A stretch of DNA of 64,000 bases, from positions 3,224,001 through 3,288,000 of the forward strand of contig CP087209.1 of NCBI GenBank assembly GCA_020912385.1, read 5' to 3'. Under the pieces are notes generated by a model. It saw only the letters and a list, made by a program, of their open reading frames with translations. It had not been told where the DNA came from and made no database searches. The position numbers were made by a program, and so were the translations under genes. Each line of letters starts with the position of its first letter. Positions within the stretch are counted from its first letter, which is position 1. The stretch is from Neofusicoccum parvum (Eukaryota > Ascomycota > Dothideomycetes > Botryosphaeriales > Botryosphaeriaceae). Below, in pieces: positions 21,315 through 31,376 of the stretch.

Positions 21315-22573
21315 TTACACAGCGCTGTAACCGCCTCTCGAGCCACCGCCTTGCACGGAGCTGGTGACACGGCGGCCAAAGTCCTTGATCAGGTAGGGAA
21401 TGTCGCGGATGGTGTCGCCGTGGGGGATGGCATCCCAGCCGCGGGCGCCGTAGCGCTCGTAGTTGAGCCAGCTGCCGAAGATCAGGTAGGCAGCGGTGCA
21501 GAGGAAAACACTGCGGGGAGGGGAGGAAAAGGTCAGCGGGTGCGAGGCGTCAGCATGGATGGTAAACTTACATGATGATCATCCAGGTGAAGAAACCCCA
21601 GTGCTCCGACCTGCCAGGGCCGGAGCCGCTCTTGCCTCCGTCGTCGCACGCGAACTTGGTGTACCACGTGAGCCGCAGCACGTCCAGACCGTCGTCCTCC
21701 TGCTTGTAGCTGACGAACTGCAAGCTCTTGTTCTTGTCGGCATCGTCTCCGTCGTCGTCATCGTCGTCGTCGTCGTCGTCATCGTCATCGTCGTCTCCCT
21801 CCTCATCTTCTTCTCTCACGCGCAGCTTCTTCGCCAACCGCCTCCTCCTCTTCTCCTCCCCCTGGTCATCCTCGGTGTCCCGCCCGTCCAACTCCGTGCC
21901 CTCGGTGCCGGTGCGGTTGCGGTCGCAGACAAACTCGATCAGGGCCTTCTGCTTGGTGGTGTTCTTCTTCCTGTTGATGGGGTACTTGCCGCCCTTGAGC
22001 TCCAGGCGGAGACCCTCCTTCTCGGCGTCGGCGTTGGAGTCGGAGCCCTTGAGTTTCGTCCACTTGGGGTCGAGGTGGCCGCCTGACGACGAGGCGTAGT
22101 TGCCTGCGATGGGTATGACCCTGCTGATGGCTGTGGTGTTGTCGACGGTGTTTTGGATGGCCTCGACGCCGCATACTGCATTTGCGTTTCAGAGCGGTCA
22201 GCTTCGGAATTCGGTCTGCTTAAGTATCTTTTTTGGAACCGTGGCTGTAGCAGGCGGCTCGGGGGTGCTGCGGGCTGGGTTATGTGGGCTGTGGCATACC
22301 TCGCGTGCCGAGGGGGCACTGATCGGCCTTTCCAACGCCCTTGACGACCTTGAGATTGTGGCATATGTCGAGGGTGAAGGTTGTGTTGACCACGGACGGC
22401 GGCTGGTCTTGTATCCAGTGCACCGACCGCGGGCCGCCTAGCTCGCTGAAGTCGTAGCGTTTGCCGTCGACAACTACGTCGGCGCAGTCGAGGTTGATGG
22501 ATGACACTAGCGACGGCAGTGCGAGGAGGAGGGTGGCCACCGACAGCGTCGCGGAGTTCTGTGGTCGTCGCAT
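21315..22573 (-). CDS. ATG27: Autophagy-related protein 27 (MRH-domain membrane protein)
   Basis: Exons 22573-22300, 22175-21572 and 21510-21315, 357 aa. Introns 22299-22176 and 21571-21511 have GTATGC/GTAAGT donors. Residues 1-25 are a signal peptide (LLLALPSLVSS). The lumenal part has the cysteines of a mannose-6-phosphate-receptor-like domain, including NLDCADVVV, DICHNLK, DQCPLGT, VCGVEAI and FVCDRNRT. One membrane span lies at about 285-306 (FFTWMIIIVFLCTAAYLIFG), and the short cytosolic tail holds the family signature NYERYGARGWD and IPHGDTIRDIPYL, ending RGGYSAV. Atg27 cycles between Golgi, endosome and vacuole and supports Atg9 vesicle traffic. A run of 15 Asp (about 222-237) interrupts the lumenal region. 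The stop overlaps a GTAAGT sequence, but the ending matches the family. Confidence 0.95.
21751..21795. repeat. Trinucleotide microsatellite coding for poly-Asp in ATG27
   Basis: Fifteen consecutive GTC/ATC triplets on the plus strand, reading as GAC/GAT (Asp) codons in ATG27. Likely length-polymorphic. Confidence 0.85.
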
Positions 22574-23249
22574 GGTCGTCGGGTGTGTGATCGCGTGTGG
22601 ATGCTCCTAGAGCTGTGGGAGAGCGGTGGAAGCTGTGTGCCAGGCACCGGTGCTCGGAGAGTGGTCGTGTACGTGGCGGGCGAGCCTGTTTGGGCGGGAG
22701 GGGGGATAGGAGCAGAAATTTCGATGTTGTGAAGCTTGGTGTCAATGATGTAGGTGGACGGAGTTGGTCGACGACATCCCGACAGCCCGGTCCGCGCCTT
22801 GACTGCCCGCCAAGACCCCGACACGCCAGCAATCAACACCTGCCCGAGGCACCTTCTTGGTCTGGCATCGCTGAAACAGCCTTCACGTGCTACAATGCAA
22901 TACAATGCTAGAATGGGTATTTCATTATTTTGTTGTCCAACGCGCTCGTGGCCATGCCTGCCCGGATGAATTGCAGAATGACCGTCAACCTTCAAACCAA
23001 CAAACAGCTTGGATATCTTTTGGACGCCTCTCCTCTTGCAGCTTGGTTCCTTGCACGGCGTGTTCGCCAATGTAAAATCAAACTCGATGGCAAATCTGCC
23101 GAGCAGCTGCGTACAGCCGTGCGGCACGCTTGAGCAGCCTGGCCGATTGGTCCTGTCGAGGCTGCGAATCTTCAAACCCTCATGTGTTCTTCAGGCGGCT
23201 GGCGAAGGGGTCCAGGGCTCTCCGCGCCTCCGCCCTCGATCCGGCCTGC
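22574..23249. other. Intergenic between ATG27 start and SAP18 stop
   Basis: About 680 bases. It should contain the ATG27 promoter and the SAP18 3' end. No TATA box or coding signal is evident. Confidence 0.5.
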
Positions 23250-24056
23250 TCAATACGGTCTCGGCCCACGTCCTCCGCGGCCCCTTCCATACCCACCCGG
23301 CGGCGGGCCTCCGCTCGGTATCTCGCCTCTCCGCCACTCGCCCAGCGGCACGCCTCCTCCGCCGCCGCCGCCCAGCCTCCCGCCGCCCTCGTACCTCGGC
23401 CCTCCGCCTCTCCTCCCGTAGCCTCCGCCGTAGCTCCGGTCGCCGTAGCCGTTCTCCCGCGGCGGCGGGCCTCCCCTCCCCATGCCGTAGTCGCGCGCGG
23501 ACGGGTAGCGGCTGGCGGGCGGCGGGCCGGTGGCCACGGACCCGTCGGCGCCGGGCGGCAGGATGCAGCACGAGACGTAGTCGCCGATGACGAAGCGCGC
23601 GTCGGCCAGCGTCTTGTCGGCGTCGCCCTCCAGCTTGTCCAGCGCGCCGCGGCCGTTGGTCGTCGCGGGCGCGGTGGCCGCGTCGCCGTCGTCGTCTTCC
23701 TCCACGCCCGGCCCGCCGCCGCCGACGATGACGCTGCCGAGCTCCTTGCTCAGGTACCGCCCCGGGCCGGTGTCTCGGGCGCTGGCGGCGCCGCGTGTGT
23801 CGGGGAAGATGAGGCGGAACGACAGGCGCGTGCCGATGGCCGGGTCGGGCAGCAGCGAGGGCAGGGCCGAGACGAGGAGGTGGGTCAGCTCGCGCAGCGA
23901 GCAGGTCGGCCAGGTGTAGATCTGCAGGTGCGGCGGCGACGGGGCGGAGCTGTGCGGCGAGAATTCGTCGAGGCGGTGGAAGGCGTTGGAGCGGTAGAAG
24001 AGCTTCAGCAGGAACGGCGTCGTCGTCTGGCGGTCGACCTTCGGTGCGACGCTCAT
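23250..24056 (-). CDS. SAP18: SAP18-domain protein (Sin3/EJC-associated polypeptide)
   Basis: Single exon, 268 aa from MSVAPKVDRQTTTPFLLK. The SAP18 ubiquitin-like fold covers about residues 5-170: LLKLFYRSNAFHRLDEF, LQIYTWPTCSLRELTHLL, SFRLIFPDTR and FVIGDYVSCCILPPG are all recognisable. A Gly/Asp/Thr-rich insertion sits between strands (about 112-145). The C-terminal 90 residues are a Gly/Arg/Pro/Tyr-rich RGG-type tail, suggesting RNA contact. SAP18 is part of the Sin3 histone deacetylase complex and, with RNPS1 and Acinus, of the splicing-linked ASAP complex. The frame is open further upstream with other ATG codons, but the shorter start fits the family. It shares a 293-base divergent promoter with PRP18. 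Confidence 0.9.
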   Translation of the reverse strand: MSVAPKVDRQTTTPFLLKLFYRSNAFHRLDEFSPHSSAPSPPHLQIYTWPTCSLRELTHLLVSALPSLLPDPAIGTRLSFRLIFPDTRGAASARDTGPGRYLSKELGSVIVGGGGPGVEEDDDGDAATAPATTNGRGALDKLEGDADKTLADARFVIGDYVSCCILPPGADGSVATGPPPASRYPSARDYGMGRGGPPPRENGYGDRSYGGGYGRRGGGPRYEGGGRLGGGGGGGVPLGEWRRGEIPSGGPPPGGYGRGRGGRGPRPY

Positions 24057-24349
24057 GGTGGCGGTTGTGGGCGAGCGGGTGTCGCGTGCAGCTGCGCGGA
24101 TGCAGGCGGGAGACGCGACGAGGCCGGCAGAGCTTGGGGCGTGGGCGACGATGGAGGTGGAGCGGCGCAATGGCTTGGTCGCGGGGAAGACGCGCGCGTT
24201 GGTGAAGCTCAGCTCGGGGAGGCGCTCTGACAACCCGCCGCAGTTTCGCCGTCCGCCTGCACGAGCTGCTCCGGCGCGCCTCCGCCATCTTCTTCTCTCT
24301 GCACTCGCCCACACTCCGCCCAGCTGGCCACAAGCCCACCGCCGCCAAG
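24057..24349. promoter_or_regulatory. Shared divergent promoter of SAP18 and PRP18
   Basis: Only 293 bases separate the two ATG codons. I see no TATA box, as is usual for housekeeping genes. The arrangement would allow co-expression of two splicing-related genes. Confidence 0.5.
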
Positions 24350-25485
24350 ATGGACTTCGCCAAGCTCATGTCCGCGCAGATCGAAAAGGGCAAATCCTCG
24401 ACACCCGACGACTCATCCAAAAAGTACCTGAAGCGCTCCGAGGTCGAGGCCCAACGTCAAGCCGCTTACCTTGCCGAACAGAAACAAGCGGAGCAGCAGC
24501 GGCTAGAGAAGCTCGAGAAGAAGCGCAAGCTCGAGGAGGAGGAACAAGAGCGCGAGTACGAGCGCCAGGAAAAGAAACGCCGCCTGGCTGAACAATCGCG
24601 AAAGCTGCGCGAGGAGGAGGAAGAGGCTGCCGAGCGCGAGCGGAGGAAGCGCCTGGGTCTACCTGATCTGCCACCGAAGAGCAAGGAGAGCGAGGAGGAA
24701 GAGACCCCATTGCCGGACGGAGAGCAGGATATCCCGGATGAGGAGCTTGTCGAGAAGTTGCGTGGGCTCGAGGAGCCCGCACGGCTGTTTGGGGAGACAC
24801 ACAGGCAACGCCTAAAGCGCTACAAGAGGCTCACTGGCCAGTCTGCGACCGCGAAGCTCCACGATGGACCAATCCCTACCACACTGGAGCCTGTGCCTGG
24901 AGGACAGATGCTCGTGGCTGGTACCCTGCCAAAGGATGTCGAAGGCAAGAGGTTTCTTGGCCGACAGCTGGGATCATACTTCAACATGGTGTTGCGGGAA
25001 TGGGAAATTGCCCTGGCCCAGCGGCCCGACGAGGTCAAAACTAGTTTCCAGGGAAAGCAGGCATACAACGCAATGGTGCAGGCCAAGGAAAACCTGCGAC
25101 CACTCTTCAGGAAGCTTGAGAAGGACGAGGTCGAAGACAGTGTCCTGGAGGCAGTGGTGGAGATTGTCAAGGCGGCGCAGGACAGGCGTTACGTTGACGC
25201 AAACGACGGGTATCTCCGGCTCAGTATTGGCAAGGCGTGAGTCAATCTCCCCACAGCTGTGCTGGACTGCATGCTAACTTTCTTTGTAGTGCCTGGCCGA
25301 TTGGTGTTACCATGGTTGGTATTCACGAACGTTCGGCAAGAGAGAAGCTGCACGAGAGCGACAAGGCGACAGCCCACATCATGAGTGATGAGACGACAAG
25401 AAAGTACTTGCAGAGCATCAAGCGATGCTTGAGCTTTGCCCAGACAAGATGGCCTCCGGAGGACCAGTTGCAGCTGATGGGGTAG
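24350..25485 (+). CDS. PRP18: Pre-mRNA-splicing factor 18
   Basis: Exons 24350-25236 and 25290-25485 (intron 25237-25289, GTGAGT donor, TGCTAAC branch, TGTAG acceptor), 360 aa. Residues about 28-105 form a highly charged Glu/Lys/Arg coiled coil. The PRP4-type motif LRGLEEPARLFGETHRQRLKR lies at about 141-161, and the C-terminal all-helical Prp18 domain spans about 200-350, including the conserved loop around AWPIGVTMVGIHERSAREKL. Prp18 works with Slu7 in the second catalytic step of splicing, stabilising 3' splice-site docking. The intron interrupts the codons just before the conserved loop. Length agrees with the family. Followed in tandem by DML1 after 330 bases. Confidence 0.96.
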
Positions 25486-25815
25486 AGTGCAGGGGGCTTT
25501 CGACAAAAATTATATCAGAGACGGTCAGAATAGTTGCTTCAGGAATAGAGAAACCGTCTAGCGGGTGCACGTTCGAATTGGCAGAATGTGTGAACGACGT
25601 AAGCAGTCGAAGGAGCATGACGTCGCCCACAGGCAAATGCCAAGACATTAACCGTCTTCCGTGAAAAACACCATCAATTGAAGAGCTGCTTAGTCGTGCA
25701 CATATTCCAGACTGAGCAAGCGCACGTTCGGCAGTACTCGCGGTGAGAAACCCCGCGGCCCCGCCAAATCGCCTCGGCGTCAACATCGGAAACCAGCAAC
25801 CCGCCATCAGCAACC
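25486..25815. other. Intergenic between PRP18 and DML1
   Basis: 330 bases holding the PRP18 3' UTR and DML1 promoter. Nothing else noticed. Confidence 0.5.
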
Positions 25816-27936
25816 ATGCACGAGATCGTGACCCTGCAGTTCGGCCAGCAGGCCAACTATCTCGGCTCACATTTCTGGAACACGCAGGTAGACCGTCCCG
25901 TCGTTTTCTTCCCTCCTGCATCCGGCACTCCCGGACACAGCCGCTTTCTCACACGGTCTGCCGCCCTTCGCAGGAATCCTACTTCACATACGATGATCCC
26001 GACAACACCAGCAGCGCAGCAAAGGCACCAGAACCGTCGCCTGTGGACCATGACATCAACTTCCGGCCCGGCATCGGGGCTGACGGGTCGGATACGTACA
26101 TGCCGCGCGCCGTGATTTATGATCTCAAGGGTGCATTCGGGAGCATGAGGAAGATCAACGCGCTGTATGAGCCTGAGGATGTGGGTGATGCGGCGTTGTG
26201 GTAAGTGCAGTCTTTGCTCTGCTATGATTCTCCGCTTCAGAATGAGCTCGGAGATTTGAGACATGCATCTTTTTTGTCAATTCGAGATGACGAAAGCCAA
26301 GGCTATCGTGAGGCAAATGTTCACGTCTATCAAATGTTCGGACAGCATAAAAAGAGGAGCATGGATGGCAGCCGGAGTCTCAGATGAGGACATGCAACGA
26401 ATGCATGCATCCACAAACCCTAGACGCATCACTTGTAGCCATCTGGATTCTCCTCTTGCGTTTTATTTTCTCGGCTTGTTCTACTCTATTGAACCCATAT
26501 CTCCTCTTTCTTTGTCGTGTCCTCCAAACTGTCTAACACCATTTCTCACCCCATAGGCCCGGTAGCACGATAACTCACCGCGCCCCGACCATTCCACCAA
26601 GCGCATACCAGCAAGCTCTAGACGCAGGCCTGCAACCACCCGCGCTTGCAAAGGAGACGGTGCGGTACTGGTCCGACTACAGCCGCGTCTACTACCACCC
26701 GAAGAGCCTGGTGCAGCTGCATGAGTACGAGCTGCAGTCCCAACTGATGCCGTTCGAGGGTTGGGGAGTAGGCGAGGAGCTGTTTGCCGGGCTGGACAAG
26801 GAGCATGATTTGCTCGACCGGTGAGTTTTCTTGCCCTCACTCCTGACGCAGTATACTCAAAACGGGATATCGCAGCGACCTCCGCCCCTTCATCGAGGAG
26901 TGCGACCAGCTACAAGGCCTCCAAGTCCTAAGCTCCGTCGACGACGCCTGGGGCGGCTTCTCCTCGCGCTACGTCGAGCGCCTGCGCGACGAGTTCGGCA
27001 AACTCAGCATCTGGGTCTGGGGCCTGGAGGAAGAAGAAAAGAAACCCAGAGCACGTATCCCCTCCCCACAACCAAAAAAAAAAACCCCCTCTCCTAACAC
27101 ACCACCTCGACCAACAGGACAAGAAACTCCTCCAGCTGACCAACCACGCCCGCTCCCTCCACGCCATCTCCCCCAACTCCTCCGCCTACATCCCCCTCGC
27201 CGCCGCCCCGACAGCCCTCCCCCCTTACCTCGAAGCCCTCGACCCCGCCTCCCGCTGGCACACCTCCGCCCTCCAAGCCACCGCCCTCGAGTCCGCCACC
27301 CTGCCCACCCGCCTCCGCGCCCCCGCCGCCGCCTCCCCACTCGCCCACCTCGAAGCCGTCATCAACGCCAACGGCACGCGCCGCATCGCCGCCGCGCGCC
27401 TGAGCGTCGCGGACCCGGCAGCGCTGGCGCAGACGCTGGCGGCGCGCATGGAAGACGAAAAGCAGCGCGCCGGCAACGAGGAGGCAGAAGAGGAAGACCG
27501 CGACAACGCGTTCGACGTCACCCTCTCGCGCCTGGGCCCGGCGCCGCGGAAGCCGGCGAGGGACGCGCTGTTCGGCCGCGTCGAGTGTCTGCGCGGCGGG
27601 TGGGAGGCGGGCGCGCGCGTCGAGGCGCTGAATCGGCGCGCGAGGGATCGGTGGGCGGGCGGGCCGGTGGTCGAGAGGTGGGGCACGGAGACGCTGTTTC
27701 CGCTGCTGGATAGCTTTCCGCGCATCTTTGGGGTTGGGGCGAAGAGCGTGGCGGTGAGGACGGCGTTGGCGACGTCGTCGGGGTTGGCGGGGGGGTTGAG
27801 GGCGATGGGGGGGTTGGTGGGGAGGGTGGTGGGGGTGGAGGAGAGGGAGGATTTGGCGGATGGGTTGATGGCGATGGCGGATGAGTATGAGGAGGGGTGG
27901 GATGGGGGGTTGGAGGATAGTGAGGATGATGAGTGA
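25816..27936 (+). CDS. DML1: Protein DML1 / misato (mtDNA inheritance, tubulin-like)
   Basis: Five exons: 25816-25887, 25974-26200, 26557-26820, 26876-27050 and 27118-27936, 518 aa. The N-terminus [20 protein letters not shown] is the misato segment related to tubulin/FtsZ, followed by [37 protein letters not shown] and [20 protein letters not shown]. The yeast protein is peripheral to mitochondria and needed for mtDNA partition; animal misato affects mitochondrial shape. Intron 2 is 356 bases, long for this window. The last intron only keeps the frame with a GC donor at 27051 (GCACGT) and AG at 27117; the nearby GT at 27055 shifts the frame. The C-terminal third is Ala/Gly/Arg-rich and ends in an acidic tail. 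Confidence 0.92.
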
Positions 27937-30900
27937 GGGGGATTGGAGTGTATGGCTGGTTAGTGAAGCACTGCAATAGAGATATACTATTTACATGTCG
28001 GCTATGAACAAAGGATAAACCCGGTGGGGTGAATGCTCCAACTGCCAGTGAAGACCGTAGTCTTTAGGTCGTCACTGCTATAGCACCGACAATGGTGTGC
28101 ATACATCCTCACAACTGAGGAAGGAGCGTTGTGATGGCTCAGAACCTCGCTCAGCCCCCTCGCCTCATACCGAAGAGGCGCCGGGAGATCCGCGAGCGGG
28201 TCGCTCGGCGCGAAGCGCGTGTGGAGGACGTGGACGTGGATGATAACGATGATGATGAAGCTGGGGTGGGTGGAATGGGTGGCGTCAAGGTGTGAAAGAA
28301 TGCGTGGTCGGAGATTGTTGATGGCGCAGGTAGGTAGACACGCATTCGAATTCTATCCATTGCTCAAGCTGACTCTTGCACTGGCGACCTTCGCCGGGAG
28401 CATAGTGAATGTCGAGGGCGGTTTAAAAATGTATGAATTGATGACTTCATTCGGATGAATGCTTCGACTGCCCATGAGGTCATTCACGTGTTGCCGCAGT
28501 TTTCAAACCCGACCCCGTAGCCAATTGCAGCTCTATGGTAAAGAAAATGCCAAACTTATGCAGAGAAATTGTTAGCTGCCAATGAAGGTATGTAGTCGTT
28601 GCAGTACTTTCCCAACTGACCTCATAACCAGCTGGCTGTCAGGAACTGAGGTCCGCGATTTTGCTATTCTCAGCGGGCGAGCAGGAAACGGCAAAAAGAG
28701 GCGAGAGGCTGAAAAGGCAAACAAGTCGGACGAGATGCGGCTGCCCGAGGTATCAGCTGCTGGTTCCACGATCAGCGACAACAGGCTGACAAGCAGGTGG
28801 AACGATGTGACGCGACAGGCATTGCTCATCATGAGCTGAAAAAACAAAGCAGTTGCCGAAGGAACGCGGCACAGCAGTCACGATAGGTACCCCCGGCCGG
28901 CCCGCTGCTCGTCTGACTCTTTTCGGCTCCCTCGGCCGGCAGCACCAGCTCACGGCCAGCTCGCGTTGCTCGGGCGGCTCACGCCCCGTATTCATTCGAT
29001 AGCGCTGTTCTCTGCCCTGTCTTGGTGGTGGTGGTGGTTTGCCGGCTGCCGACCTTACCCCTCACCCGGCCAGCAAACAGGGAATACGAGGCTTCCCTCT
29101 CAGTCAGCGCGGGGGATTGACTGGAAGAGACAACCGGCGGGACTATCGACGGGAAGGACGAAGGACAGCGCGCCATGCTCGTATATACAAACAAGGCTCG
29201 AGGGATGGGGATCAGAAGAGGGCGCCGAGAATACGAAGAGGATGGCGGCTCGATCGACCGCATCCGGGACGTCGCTTGGCCGGGTGAATGTGGTGATGAT
29301 GACAAGGGCGCGGCGGGCTTTTTCTTCTTCACGTTTCTTGCACTCGTGTTCTCCTCGCGAAGAGGCTTCGAAGTCAGCTGATTGTCCCAGCTGCTGGAAA
29401 AGGCATGTTCCGCGCGGAGAGTCTTTTGCTCTCCCGCCTCTGTTTTTGCGCGGAGCCAAAGGGCTTGGGTTAGGCTTTTTGGCTTGCGGAAGAGCTGTGT
29501 CAGTCGGTTTGTCTCGCCTGACCGACAATTGACCGGGCGATGCGAGGACTGAGAGGTTGCTGTTAGTCATAGCACAAGGTGGCAAGGCGATAAAGGAAAA
29601 ATGGCATCGGTTTGACGGCTGCCAATGAGAAATTTTCGGTGCTGAAGGGCGACAGGGCGGGTCCAGCAAAAGGTTGAACGGAACGCGGTGACGCCGTCGC
29701 CCTTTACTGTGGGGCGGGGCTCTGAGATCACAGATGGCGAGAGCGGTAGCGGAAGCTGATGGGTTCCGCCCTATGAGGGCGAGGAGCTGCAGGCGTGAAA
29801 TTAAACTGCGGTGATCATGCTGCCTAGCGCAGCGTGGACTGCGGAGGATGAGCACGATCTTCACGCCCGCCGCCTGCTCGACCCGTGCGCGCCCCAGGAA
29901 CGTTCGCACTTGTCCCGCTGTCATTCGAAGGTTCGCACAAGTGCACGCGTGCCGCTAGAGCGCCAGGTCGTCCGGCCAGCGGAATCGCTCCCAGGCTCCG
30001 CCCGCGCAGCCACCGACGTGATGCGCGCCGGCCTGGTTCGCCCGCCAACCGCGCCGTGCCTGAGCCCGCACGTTAGAGCATCGCGGCGGATGCAGGAACG
30101 GTGGGCGAGCCAGCGGTCGAGCTGACGGACGCTCCCAGCCGGCGCGTCGTGCGGAGGCTGAGGTGAGTCGTGCGCGGGCGCGGTGAGTCGGCGCGGGCTG
30201 GGTGGATGGATGGGGCAGGGCGAAGCGTCCACGTCCACCGCGTCTCCGCACGCTGCCGCCTGTCCTTGGTCCTGCCCGGCTTCGAGAAGCCACTCGACGC
30301 TCTCCACGACCAGCCTGCACGAAATCGGCCGCTCGCCAATCATCGACGCCTGCGCCCGCAGCTTGTCAGCCATCCGGCCCGCCAGCACGCTGCATGCAAC
30401 GCTCCCACTGCACTGCACTGCTCTGCTCCCTGGAGCCCTGCTGACAGCGCAGCCGCCTGGATGGACTGAGGCACGAGCTGTGGGGTGACACGCTGCACAT
30501 CACCCGCGCGCGAGAAGTAGCGGCCGCCGGCTGCCGTTGCGGACGCGCGCTCACCGGCCAGCCCTTTGCGCTATTCCTGGACGCCGCCAGCAGCCAGCAG
30601 CCAGCAGCGCCTGGCTCCCTGCTCACCACCACCGCGCCGCTCGTGCCAGCCACCGCCCAGTGCAGCCCGCCCAAGCGAATCCTGCCGCCCCGCCATTCAT
30701 GACGCTATGCGGTCCCACTGGCCATGCACGCGAGAGTTCAGACATGCAGCCGTTCGGTCTGCCAAATCCGACCGAGCTCGCGCTGCTGTGCGCCGTGCAA
30801 AGAAGGTTTGTGCAGCACGAGCAGGCCGCGCTGAGGGCTGGCTGGTGGCTGGCCTAGCCGTGCGGGCTGCCAACCCAATTCTGTGCGCTGGACGCGAGTG

Positions 30901-31376
30901 GTGAGAGCTCGACCAGCCCGCTCCCCCCGGTGCCTGCCCAGCATCCACTGTTGAGCGACGTGCATTAGCTCCAAGCCCGTATGCCCTACCGCTTCCTGCG
31001 CCGACTCCACGCCCAAAGCCCTCCATCGGTGCCAGATCGGCCTCGCTATACGAGAGGTGCCTCCTCTGCGCCAGGGATGCTCCACCTCGCATGGGAGCCA
31101 GATGAGGTCACAGCCGTTAAGCTTCCCTGCCCCATGCAACCCTGCCCTTTCGGGAAGACCCAATGGAAAAGCCTGCTGGTGCCTCCCGGGAAGAGCCATA
31201 TAGAGAGCCTCCTCCTGCCTCCCATCGCTTCCCCAAGAAGCCAGCCCCGTGCTTTCGCCCTCCAGCCCCTCAACGCGGTAACTCGCTCGCTACGGTTACT
31301 GTCCCCATTTCGTTATATCAAGACCCCGCCGCACCTGTCGCTATCCAACCAGCGCAGACCAACCTTACTCGACAAC
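27937..31376. other. Gene-free region upstream of the wall-protein gene
   Basis: About 3.4 kb without a convincing gene. A 274-codon minus-strand frame (29100-29924) has no codon bias and no family resemblance. A possible 53-aa ORF is listed separately. The last several hundred bases should be the wall-protein promoter and leader; TTATAT occurs at 31313-31318. Confidence 0.4.
28134..28295 (+). CDS. Possible small ORF (53 aa)
   Basis: ATG to TGA, 53 codons, with a basic first half (PKRRREIRERVARREARVE) and an acidic Asp-rich second half. The charge layout looks more protein-like than neighbouring random frames, but there is no homology that I can recognise, no splice evidence and the surrounding sequence is noncoding. 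It could be chance. Confidence 0.18.
   Translation: MAQNLAQPPRLIPKRRREIRERVARREARVEDVDVDDNDDDEAGVGGMGGVKV

Noticed and set aside
23130..24230. 366-codon plus-strand frame opposite SAP18
   Set aside because: Arg/Ala/Gly shadow; SAP18 motifs on the minus strand explain the open frame.
29100..29924. 274-codon minus-strand frame in the 28-31 kb region
   Set aside because: No codon bias, no signal or domain, and mixed composition. Treated as chance in GC-rich DNA.
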